Below are positions 1 to 5,977 of a stretch of 6,274 nucleotides of DNA, in pieces. Both the position numbers and the translations under genes were made by a program. The stretch's first letter is position 1. Each line of letters begins with the position of its first letter. Source of the DNA: Eubacterium sp. (GTDB taxonomy: Bacteria; Bacillota; Clostridia; Peptostreptococcales; Anaerovoracaceae); assembly GCA_017419895.1 (NCBI GenBank), contig JAFOKI010000290.1:1-6274 (forward strand). The letters are read 5' to 3'. Below the pieces are notes generated by a model. It was not told the DNA's origin and did no database searches. It was given only the letters and a program-made list of their open reading frames with translations.

Positions 1-1311
1 AAGATAGTTCCGGCAATGCTGATGGCGGCAGCGAGACTCGATATCCCGGCCATCGTTTGCGGCTGCGGTCCGATGATTAGCGGCATAGAGTTCGATGGAC
101 GAATGGCCGATCTCACGTCAGTCGCTGCGGCAAAGGGAATGGTTGCGGCAGGAAAACTATCAGAGAACGAGTATCACAGTCTGGAAAACACGGCTTGCAT
201 AGGCTGCGGTTCCTGCGGTTTCCTGGGTACGGCGAATTCGATGGGATGCGTGGCTGAGGCGCTCGGAATGGCGATGCCGGGAAGCGCTCTCATCCCCGCG
301 GTTTATGCGGAGAGACTCAGAAGCTCTTTCGAAGCAGGCCGCGCTGTCTGCGGGCTCGCGCGTAAAGGCATCACTGCCAGAAAGATCATAACCGAGCAAT
401 CCATCCGTAATGCGATCAGGGTAACGATGGCGATCGCCGGATCCACCAACGCGGTGCTGCATCTTTCCGCAATTGCCAATGAAGCGGAACTCGACATGAA
501 CGTCATGGACGCGTTCGCGGAGCTCAATCAGACTACCCCGCAGATCGCAAAGGTTAATCCCGCGGCTAAATGGGACATGGAAGCGTTCTATCACGCGGGT
601 GGTATTCCGAGGGTAATGGACAGGCTCGGTGACATGATAGACCGGGATCAGCTCTCATGCGCCGGATGCACGATCGGCGAAGCGCTTGACGCGTACAGAT
701 ACGATTTTCCGGAGAATCCGGAAATCATAAAGACAGTTGACGATCCGTTCAGTAAGACAGGCGGTATCGCGGTGCTCAGAGGCAACCTCGCGCCGGATAC
801 GGGTATTTCCAAACCCGGAGCGTTCGACGCCAAGCTCCACAGATTTACCGGAAAAGCTATATGCTTTGACTCGGAAGAGGAAGCTGACGCGGCGATCCTG
901 GCAGGAAAGATCAAACCGGGAAGCGTGGTTGTGATAAGATATGAAGGACCGAAGGGCGGTCCCGGAATGCGCGAGATGTTCAAAGCGAACAAGTATCTCT
1001 ACGGCGTGGGTCTTGCGGAGTCGACCGCTATTGTGACAGACGGCAGATTCTCCGGGACGAATAACGGATGCTTTGTCGGACATGTTTCGCCTGAGGCTGC
1101 TGAAGGCGGCCCGATAGCAATCGTTCACGACGGAGATGAGATCACGATCGATGTGATAGACGGCATCCTGACGCTGCATGTGTCCGACGAGGAAATAGCA
1201 GCGAGACTCGCCGAATGGAAGAGACCTGAGAAGCCGATTCCCAGAGGATATCTCAGGATGTACGCGAAACATGCTTCTTCAGCCGACAAAGGCGCCGTGA
1301 TGCAGTACTAG
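1..1311 (+). CDS. ilvD: Dihydroxy-acid dehydratase-like protein (IlvD/Edd family), 5'-truncated by window edge
   Basis: The reading frame is open from base 1 to a TAG stop and gives 436 residues. Family members have about 550-570, so roughly 120 N-terminal residues lie outside the window. The first visible residues, KIVPAMLMAAARLDIPA, match the family segment starting at the K of the CDK motif, so the first Fe-S ligand cysteine should lie just upstream of base 1. Other family signatures are the CIGCGSCGFLGTANSM segment (cysteines at fragment residues 66, 69, 72), GPKGGPGM (316-323), TDGRFSG (346-352, carrying the conserved active-site serine) and a C-terminal SSADKGAV. DHAD converts 2,3-dihydroxy-isovalerate or 2,3-dihydroxy-3-methylvalerate to the 2-keto acids in branched-chain amino acid synthesis, in the cytosol. 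The sequence is divergent: VCGCGPM replaces the usual VSGGPM, and CAGCTIGE replaces a TVTGKTLGE-type segment. A sugar-acid dehydratase of the same superfamily therefore remains possible. The family is secure, the exact substrate less so. Confidence 0.85.
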   Translation, partial: KIVPAMLMAAARLDIPAIVCGCGPMISGIEFDGRMADLTSVAAAKGMVAAGKLSENEYHSLENTACIGCGSCGFLGTANSMGCVAEALGMAMPGSALIPAVYAERLRSSFEAGRAVCGLARKGITARKIITEQSIRNAIRVTMAIAGSTNAVLHLSAIANEAELDMNVMDAFAELNQTTPQIAKVNPAAKWDMEAFYHAGGIPRVMDRLGDMIDRDQLSCAGCTIGEALDAYRYDFPENPEIIKTVDDPFSKTGGIAVLRGNLAPDTGISKPGAFDAKLHRFTGKAICFDSEEEADAAILAGKIKPGSVVVIRYEGPKGGPGMREMFKANKYLYGVGLAESTAIVTDGRFSGTNNGCFVGHVSPEAAEGGPIAIVHDGDEITIDVIDGILTLHVSDEEIAARLAEWKRPEKPIPRGYLRMYAKHASSADKGAVMQY

Positions 1312-1361
1312 TTTCGCGGGCGGCGGAGGATGATATCATAAGCGCCGCGGGAAACTTTGTT
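1311..1361 (+). terminator. Possible weak terminator or GC-rich hairpin after ilvD
   Basis: An imperfect inverted repeat begins at the last base of the ilvD stop codon. GTTTC (1311-1315) pairs with GAAAC (1351-1355), and GCGGCG (1320-1325) pairs with CGCCGC (1343-1348), with a small internal loop between them. The centre holds a perfect 10-base palindrome ATGATATCAT (1330-1339). A short T-rich stretch, TTTGTTAT, follows. The weak T tract and interrupted stem make this a doubtful terminator, and read-through into the next gene is likely. Confidence 0.35.
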
Positions 1362-1370
1362 ATATGAAAG

Positions 1371-1377
1371 AAAGGGG
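1371..1377 (+). promoter_or_regulatory. Ribosome binding site pointing to a TTG start at 1385
   Basis: AAAGGGG lies 7 bases upstream of TTG at 1385-1387, which is ideal spacing. The in-frame ATG at 1364 has only weak purine content upstream, and this strong site would fall inside its coding region. The TTG is therefore the better start for the following gene. Confidence 0.6.
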
Positions 1378-1384
1378 AAAACTC

Positions 1385-2428
1385 TTGGATAAAAAGATAC
1401 GGAACATACTGGAAGAAAACTTTACTATAGAACACAGGATCAGGAAATTCAAAGAAGAAACCGATTCTGAAATGATGGAGAAAAGGGCTGACGACCTGAC
1501 GGAAGCTATCCTTGAGCGCATGATGGATGATGGGATCATGCTTGTCCCGATTGGTTTTACCGATGAGAAGGGCAATCAGATGGATTTTAGGGATATGACT
1601 TATGACGAGGTCGATGAGCTGCTGAGATCGTATGAGGGGGAAATCAGTCTCACGATGGTGAATGATGAGGAGGAAGAAAAGAACTGGCTTCCGGTTTTCA
1701 CCAGCGTGGACGAGTACATGCTTGCGGATGAACCGGAAAGTATGATGCTGCCTGACGCGATCCGCCATCTCTTTGAACTCGTAGATTCGTTTGAACTTGA
1801 CGGGATCGTGATAGACCCGTTCGGTGACCTCAGTATCAACATGCCGAAAGAACTCATAGAAGCAGTAATGGAGGCTGTCGAAGAGGAAGAGGCAAACAAT
1901 GACGGCGACATAAATCTTGTCGAAGGCGATATCACAGCTCTTAAGGTAGACGCGATAGTCAACGCCGCGAACAATACACTTCTTGGCGGAAATGGTGTCG
2001 ACGGCGCGATCCACCGCGCAGCGGGTCCCGATCTTCTGAAAGAATGCAGGGATCTTCACGGATGCGCTACCGGTCAGGCCAAACTTACGGGCGGCTACGA
2101 GCTTCCGGCAGATTACGTTATCCACACAGTCGGTCCTATCTATTCAGGAGACAGGGAAGACCCGGAGCTTTTGGCTGACTGCTATTGGAATTCCCTGGAT
2201 CTCGCGCTTGCGCACGGCGACATCAAATCGATCGCATTCCCGGCGATTTCCACAGGAGTGTTCGGATATCCGAAGAAAGAAGCCGCGACAATCGCTGTGG
2301 ACACGGTGCTTGACTGGCTGGATGAGCATGAAGGCTGCGGCATGAAGATCACCTTCTGCGTATATAACAAAGAAATGTACGATATCTATCAGAAGATACT
2401 TGATGATCTGCTTGGTCAGGATGATTAA
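1385..2428 (+). CDS. SseB-like domain fused to MacroD-type macrodomain (ADP-ribose-binding/hydrolase-like)
   Basis: From the TTG start the protein has 347 residues; an in-frame ATG at 1364 would give 354, the numbering used here. Residues about 40-172 resemble the SseB N-terminal domain: a LPVFTSVDEYM strand-helix segment at 109-119 and a DGIVIDPFGD segment at 146-155 are typical. An acidic linker (EEEE, 173-176) leads to a macrodomain at about 181-350. The macrodomain shows GDI (188-190), NAANNTLLGGNGVDGAIH (200-217) and PAISTGVFGYP (293-303), the signature loops of MacroD/YmdB proteins that bind ADP-ribose and remove O-acetyl-ADP-ribose or mono-ADP-ribosyl marks. The first loop reads GGNGVD instead of the common GGGGVD, but the conserved asparagines and aspartate remain. 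The protein is acidic, without signal peptide or membrane segment, so it should be cytosolic. Hydrolase activity is inferred from the motifs; the partner role of the SseB part is unknown. The methyltransferase gene follows after 56 bases and may be co-transcribed. Confidence 0.85.
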   Translation: MDKKIRNILEENFTIEHRIRKFKEETDSEMMEKRADDLTEAILERMMDDGIMLVPIGFTDEKGNQMDFRDMTYDEVDELLRSYEGEISLTMVNDEEEEKNWLPVFTSVDEYMLADEPESMMLPDAIRHLFELVDSFELDGIVIDPFGDLSINMPKELIEAVMEAVEEEEANNDGDINLVEGDITALKVDAIVNAANNTLLGGNGVDGAIHRAAGPDLLKECRDLHGCATGQAKLTGGYELPADYVIHTVGPIYSGDREDPELLADCYWNSLDLALAHGDIKSIAFPAISTGVFGYPKKEAATIAVDTVLDWLDEHEGCGMKITFCVYNKEMYDIYQKILDDLLGQDD

Positions 2429-2484
2429 GCGCTAAACAGGGGAAGCAAGATCGTTAGGGAAAAAGAGAACAAAGGGGGAACAGG

Positions 2485-3144
2485 ATGCTTGAGTTTTTGA
2501 AGGAATACATTAAGCACCCGAGGTCTGTAGGAGCTATCGCCCCGAGCGGGCAGTTTTTGGCGCAGAAGATGATGGAGCCCATAGATTTCGATAAGGCGAA
2601 GCTTATCGTGGAATATGGTCCGGGAACAGGGTCTTTTACGAGGGAACTCGTCGAGAGGAAAAAGCCTGAAACAAGACTTGTCCTGATTGAACACAACAAG
2701 TCGTTTTGCAGGACGCTTTCAAAATGGCTGGAAAAGCGCGGCGTTGAGAATGTGCGGCTGGTGCGGGCGTCTGCAGCTCAGGCTGTGGAGATACTGGCAT
2801 CTGAACAGGAAGCTGCAGGGCGTGTGACTGCTGACTATGTCGTTTCCGGGCTGCCGTTCACATCGCTCCCGAAAAAACACTCTGAGGAGATATTCGAAGC
2901 GACAAAAGAAATACTGGGAGAAAACGGCGAATTTATAACATTCCAGTACAGCATGGTCAAACTGAGGTTTTTCCTGGATTATTTTGATCTCTCGGGTATT
3001 CTGAGGGAGCTGCGGAACGTGCCTCCTGCATATGTATTTGTGCTCAGGAACAAAGCCGCGGCATGCGCTGCCGCAAATGCCGCGGACAAAGCAGCAACTG
3101 CTGTTGCAGAAGCCGCAGCCGGTATTGAATATACCGGGGATTAA
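2485..3144 (+). CDS. Class I SAM-dependent methyltransferase, phospholipid N-methyltransferase-like
   Basis: The protein has 219 residues. A strong site AAAGGGGG (2471-2478) lies 6 bases before the ATG. The start HPRSVGAIAPSGQFLAQKM (residues 11-29) is typical of PmtA-like bacterial phospholipid methyltransferases and of KsgA-fold relatives. VEYGPGTGSFT (42-52) is SAM-binding motif I, VLIEHN (66-71) ends in the acidic residue expected at the ribose-binding position, and VSGLPFTSLP (120-129) is the motif IV region, where N-methyltransferases carry NLPY-like sequences. Family members methylate phosphatidylethanolamine or other small or lipid amines; the substrate here cannot be read from sequence. 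There is no clear membrane segment, so the enzyme is cytosolic or peripheral. The last 30 residues form an alanine-rich tail (about 190-212) that the family does not need. The gene probably shares a transcript with the SseB-macro gene and ends just before a hairpin terminator. Confidence 0.8.
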   Translation: MLEFLKEYIKHPRSVGAIAPSGQFLAQKMMEPIDFDKAKLIVEYGPGTGSFTRELVERKKPETRLVLIEHNKSFCRTLSKWLEKRGVENVRLVRASAAQAVEILASEQEAAGRVTADYVVSGLPFTSLPKKHSEEIFEATKEILGENGEFITFQYSMVKLRFFLDYFDLSGILRELRNVPPAYVFVLRNKAAACAAANAADKAATAVAEAAAGIEYTGD

Positions 3145-3191
3145 AGGCGTGCGCCTACGGATAGCTTAACGCACGGAATCAATACAAAACG

Positions 3192-3218
3192 AGACCGGCT
3201 TTCAAGGCCGGTCTTTTG
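3192..3218. terminator. Bidirectional rho-independent terminator
   Basis: AGACCGGC (3192-3199) pairs perfectly with GCCGGTCT (3207-3214) around a 7-base loop. A run of four T (3214-3217) follows on the + strand, where it would end the methyltransferase transcript. On the - strand the stem is followed by CTCGTTTTGTATTG, so it can also end the transporter pseudogene. A second, weaker inverted repeat, CGTGCG (3148-3153) with CGCACG (3170-3175), lies between the methyltransferase stop and this stem. Confidence 0.85.
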
Positions 3219-3241
3219 CGTTGTTTGCGGAAGGTTTGCTC

Positions 3242-4532
3242 TTAGATGCGCGGCGCGGAAGTTTTTCGCAGGATGTCTTTGTCAAGCATCCCGAGCGACC
3301 CCGCAATACTTATGAAAGACAGAGGCAGGTGGTAAGCCTCGAATGCGGTGATAGCAAAATCGAGCACCATATCAAGCGCGAGCGCGATGGCAACGGCTTC
3401 CGAAGGAAGCCCTGCCTGCGCGAAAAGCATGGCGTATACCGAAGCGCCGCCGCCGGGGACCGGTGGCGAAGAAACTGCTATTACCGCGCTGATGATCAAA
3501 GCCATGATCAGCCATGAAACCGTACATTCTTCGTGGTATATGCCGTAGAAATACATGAGCACGATGAGATACGAAGCAGCAATAGAGGGTCTTTGGAGGA
3601 CCATGGCGATCGGAAGGCCAAAACCGGTGAGCGAACGATCTGTCCCGAGGTCTTTTTCGCATATGACGGAAGAAGTCTGAAATGCTCCGACCGATGAAGC
3701 TGTTGTGAGTCCGATCATGAATGACGGAAGCGGCCGATATTCTTTGTATGAACAGCGGGAAGAATACCAAACAGCATGCGGGTATGAATAACGTTTTTCC
3801 GAAACAGTGGAAAAAGATTTTCTTTCCGGCGCGGCTCAGTGTAGTGAGATCTCCTATGCCGCAGATTCCCCATGCGACAGAGAAAAAAATCATCGGTCAC
3901 GCAACGCATCTCAATAAATCGAAGAATGCCTCATAGACAGGTGATATCAGCGTATCGGAAATGGATTCCCTGACGCTGTCCGGAATTACTGCAAGCCCGA
4001 GAAAGCCGACAATAAGGGCAAACAGGACCATGACGGCAATCTTGGCAAATGAACCCATCTGTTTCCGGCTGAGCCGGAACATTACTTTGTTGCAGCCGTT
4101 TGTATAGCTGTATTCCGGGGAAAGCTGCAGACTGACAAGAATGTTTCTGCTGAATTCACTGATATCATCAGCAGCATCTTCGGCATCGGCGTTGTAAGCA
4201 TACGGATCGACGCTCCCGCCTTTTGACTCGAGTGAGATGTAAGGTGAAAACATGCGGCGTCCCATTTTCAGTGTAACTGAAGCAGGGCCGGTTCCGGTTT
4301 CGCCGGTCATTTCCGGATTTCCGATCCACCTGAGCAGGCACTCCTCTGCGGCCAGTCTGTGGCGCAGAGCATCCTTTCTGTCCACTTTCGCGGTATCACA
4401 GAATTTGATTATTTCCTCTTGCGCCTTGTCTATCGGTAAAAGAAAAGTCGCCTTGAAGGCGACCACGCGGAGCGGCTTTGTTGGTAACATGACATTGCAA
4501 AGAAGAGATAACGCCGCAATGCTGAGCGGCAA
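3242..4532 (-). pseudogene. Broken SLC1/DAACS-type cation symporter with N-terminal GHKL-ATPase-like domain
   Basis: Three pieces of one gene can be read. Piece 1 (4532 to 3897; TTG at 4532 or ATG at 4490, neither with a clear ribosome binding site) has an N-terminal domain at about residues 25-155 that resembles GHKL/HATPase_c_2 folds (LAAEECLLRW as an N-box-like helix, SPYISLESKGGSVDPY, and YSYTNGCNKVMFRL near its end). A membrane helix (about 161-183) and LISPVYEAFFDLLRCVA follow, then TGA. Piece 2 continues in the same frame immediately after the TGA: PMIFFSVAWGICGIGDLTTL, then a membrane segment ending FFPLFI (about 3747). Relatives have VAGPMIF here, so the TGA most simply replaces a GGA glycine codon. 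Piece 3, in another frame, resumes at LPSFMIGLTTASSVGAFQTSS (from about 3730), the HP1-like loop. It runs through LPIAMVLQRPS, a PPVPGGG hairpin loop, and AIALALDMVLDFAITAFEA to a TAA at 3242. Roughly a hundred residues of central membrane segments appear missing at the 3747-3724 junction. Intact relatives import acidic or neutral amino acids or dicarboxylates with cations; this copy should be inactive. Confidence 0.85.
4447..4463. repeat. Perfect 17-base palindrome near the transporter 5' end
   Basis: GTCGCCTTGAAGGCGAC is a perfect 8+1+8 inverted repeat centred on base 4455. It lies inside the coding part of the transporter pseudogene (encoding VVAFKAT on the - strand), close to its possible start codons and 111 bases upstream of the divergent VWA start. 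It could be a coincidence of codon use, a small hairpin, or an operator. Confidence 0.4.
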
Positions 4533-4536
4533 AGTG

Positions 4537-4542
4537 TAAAAT
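4537..4542 (+). promoter_or_regulatory. Possible -10 element for the VWA gene
   Basis: TAAAAT (5 of 6 to TATAAT) lies 31 bases upstream of the VWA ATG, in the 41-base gap between the divergent genes. No convincing -35 is seen at 16-18 bases upstream. An inverted repeat GCCGC/GCGGC (4513-4517, 4526-4530) lies just upstream. The assignment is weak. Confidence 0.25.
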
Positions 4543-4573
4543 CACGGATGACCTAAAAAGAGGAGGAACCGAA

Positions 4574-5278
4574 ATGGAAAAGAAAATGGATCTTATGGAA
4601 GTTGTTTTCATACTTGACAGGAGCGGATCGATGTCCGGGCTGGAAGGCGATACGATTGGAGGATTCAATTCGACGCTCGAGAAACAGAAAAAAGAATCTG
4701 ATAATGTTATCTGGTCTACAGTGCTGTTTGACGACAGGCACGAGGTAATACACGACAGAGTTCCGATCGCTAAAGTTGAAAAACTCACCGAAAATGAATA
4801 CTGGGTAAGAGGCTGTACGGCACTTCTCGACGCTGTGGGCCGCGCTATTCATCACATTGGGAATGTCCACAAATATGCCAGGCCGGAAGATGTGCCGGAA
4901 AAGACAATGTTCGTCATCACGACCGATGGCATGGAAAACGCGAGCCGCGAATACACATATGCCGCGATCAAAAAAATGATTGAAAGCCGAAAAGAGAAGG
5001 ATGGTTGGGAATTTGTGTTCCTCGGCGCGAATATTGATGCGGTCGATGTTGCGGGTCGCATGGGTATCGAATCGTCAAGGGCGGCTACATTCATTAACGA
5101 TGGTATTGGTATCGAGAAAAATTATAGAGCAGTTGGGAAAATTATGTCGAGATATCATGGAATGTCGGCTCCGATGGCGAGTGGCGGCGGTATGGACGCT
5201 GTGTTTGAGGAAGAACTTTGTGAGGTCAGGGAAGACCATGCAAAAAGAAGCAAGGGTATCTTCGGATTCAGACGATGA
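4574..5278 (+). CDS. Von Willebrand factor type A (VWA) domain protein with complete MIDAS
   Basis: The protein has 234 residues. A perfect AGGAGG (4561-4566) with 7-base spacing supports the ATG. Almost the whole chain is one VWA domain. EVVFILDRSGSMSG (9-22) gives the DxSxS of the metal-ion-dependent adhesion site (D15, S17, S19), T82 in RGCTALLDAVG is the third ligand position, and D118 in VITTDGMEN is the fourth, so Mg2+ binding is likely intact. It has no signal peptide, membrane helix or sorting motif, which points to a cytosolic protein rather than a surface adhesin. Soluble bacterial single-domain VWA proteins often act as metal-dependent protein-binding subunits, for example beside MoxR-type ATPases or in tellurite-resistance-like clusters. 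No such partner lies in the window, so its role stays unknown. The C-terminus is basic (HAKRSKGIFGFRR). It is divergent from the transporter pseudogene, with 41 bases between the outermost starts. Confidence 0.88.
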   Translation: MEKKMDLMEVVFILDRSGSMSGLEGDTIGGFNSTLEKQKKESDNVIWSTVLFDDRHEVIHDRVPIAKVEKLTENEYWVRGCTALLDAVGRAIHHIGNVHKYARPEDVPEKTMFVITTDGMENASREYTYAAIKKMIESRKEKDGWEFVFLGANIDAVDVAGRMGIESSRAATFINDGIGIEKNYRAVGKIMSRYHGMSAPMASGGGMDAVFEEELCEVREDHAKRSKGIFGFRR

Positions 5279-5303
5279 CCTGAGGCAAATCGGCCGGTAA
5301 ACA

Positions 5304-5312
5304 TGGTATAAT
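5304..5312 (+). promoter_or_regulatory. Extended -10 promoter for the cysteine-cluster gene
   Basis: TGGTATAAT is a perfect extended -10 (TGnTATAAT). The -35 position (about 5284-5289, GGCAAA at 17-base spacing) is poor, as is common with extended -10 promoters. Transcription would start near 5318-5320, about 48 bases before the ATG at 5367. The predicted start falls inside the hairpin at 5315-5341. Confidence 0.6.
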
Positions 5313-5314
5313 GG

Positions 5315-5343
5315 ACCGGGCAGATGATTTATCTGCCCGGTTT
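5315..5343 (+). terminator. Strong hairpin after the VWA gene, probable terminator
   Basis: ACCGGGCAGAT (5315-5325) pairs perfectly with ATCTGCCCGGT (5331-5341) around a GATTT loop. Only three T (5341-5343) follow, then GCC, so the U tract is short. It lies 36 bases after the VWA stop and most simply ends that transcript. For transcripts from the -10 at 5307-5312 most of the stem would instead lie at the extreme 5' end, where it could act as a stabilising or regulatory leader stem. Confidence 0.65.
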
Positions 5344-5366
5344 GCCATAGTTACCGGAGCGCTGAA

Positions 5367-5927
5367 ATGATAAAATCAACGATAACAAAGACTGAATACA
5401 GGGCAATTTACAGATTGCTTGACAAAGTTTCGCCGATAGAATACGACTGCGGTAAGCTTTGCGGCGCGGCGTGCTGCACTGCCGAATCGGAAGAAGCTGA
5501 AATGGGGATATACCTGCTTCCCGGTGAAGACAAGATCCATGACCGGGCGGACGAGTGGCTGACCTGGTCTGCCGAAGAAGCAGGGGATTACGATTTTCCG
5601 GAGTCATGGCAAGGCAAAGTGTATTTCGTCAGATGCGCGGGGCCTGCGCACTGCAAACGCGAACTGAGACCGATACAGTGCAGGACGTTCCCGCTTGTGC
5701 CGCACATTACGGAAGACGGTGAGCTTTTACTGATATACAACGATATGGAGCTGCCGTACAGATGTCCGCTGATAGATGACGTGATGGCATTGGATGAGCG
5801 GTTCTGCAGGGCGACATATACTGCGTGGAGCAGGCTGATCGGGGATCCGCTGATATACGATCTGGTGAAAATGGATTCCGAGGTGAGGGAAGAAAGCTTA
5901 TCGGATCTCGCGGACATGCTTTTATAA
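5367..5927 (+). CDS. YkgJ-like cysteine-cluster (putative Zn/Fe-chelating) protein
   Basis: The protein has 186 residues. GGAG (5356-5359) lies 7 bases before the ATG. The key feature is a cysteine cluster: YDCGKLCGAACC (C28, C32, C36, C37) followed by GIYLLPGE (47-54), then C90, C96 and C105 in RPIQCRTFPLVP (101-112), and C133 and C147 further on. The order of CxxxCxxxCC, a G-I-x-L-x-P-G-E segment and RPxxCRxFP matches the YkgJ/FliB-like family, thought to chelate zinc or iron or an Fe-S cluster. The reaction, if any, is not known for most members. There is no signal peptide or membrane helix. It is probably transcribed alone from the extended -10 promoter upstream and ended by the hairpin that follows. 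The family assignment rests on motif pattern only; a lineage-specific cysteine-cluster family of unknown function is the main alternative. Confidence 0.72.
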   Translation: MIKSTITKTEYRAIYRLLDKVSPIEYDCGKLCGAACCTAESEEAEMGIYLLPGEDKIHDRADEWLTWSAEEAGDYDFPESWQGKVYFVRCAGPAHCKRELRPIQCRTFPLVPHITEDGELLLIYNDMELPYRCPLIDDVMALDERFCRATYTAWSRLIGDPLIYDLVKMDSEVREESLSDLADMLL

Positions 5928-5965
5928 AAAAACGGGGCTGCCTTTCCGGCAGCCCCGTGCTTTTC
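5926..5965. terminator. Bidirectional rho-independent terminator between convergent genes
   Basis: ACGGGGCTGCC (5932-5942) pairs perfectly with GGCAGCCCCGT (5948-5958) around a TTTCC loop. On the - strand the stem is followed by a run of seven T (complement of the A run 5926-5932, whose last base also closes the stem), a strong terminator for gdhA. On the + strand GCTTTT follows, giving a usable terminator for the cysteine-cluster gene, whose stop codon directly abuts the A run. Confidence 0.92.
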
Positions 5966-5977
5966 AGCAGTTGGGGT

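Noticed and set aside
655..1272. Long open frame (205 codons) on the - strand opposite ilvD
   Set aside because: The + strand encodes an unmistakable IlvD-family protein here. The antisense translation has no recognisable domain and no ribosome binding site, and long antisense frames are a codon-bias side effect.
1330..1339. ATGATATCAT palindrome as an operator for the SseB-macro gene
   Set aside because: It lies at the centre of a larger imperfect hairpin and is only 10 bases, so it is better seen as part of that structure. No promoter elements were identified around it.
1253..2125. Long open frame (290 codons) on the - strand across the SseB-macro gene
   Set aside because: It overlaps two genes with clear motifs on the + strand, and its translation is rich in H, F, R and I with no domain pattern.
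1364..3144. A defence or toxin-antitoxin system built from the macrodomain and methyltransferase genes
   Set aside because: No toxin, ADP-ribosyltransferase, nuclease or ATPase partner lies nearby. The methyltransferase looks like a lipid or small-molecule enzyme rather than a DNA modification enzyme.
3897..3899. TGA as selenocysteine or as glycine in an alternative genetic code
   Set aside because: Homologs have glycine at this position, not cysteine or selenocysteine. A second out-of-frame lesion exists downstream, and TGA ends the neighbouring VWA gene normally.
3221..3936. Three + strand open frames across the transporter region
   Set aside because: Their translations lack domain features, while the - strand pieces join into a recognisable symporter.
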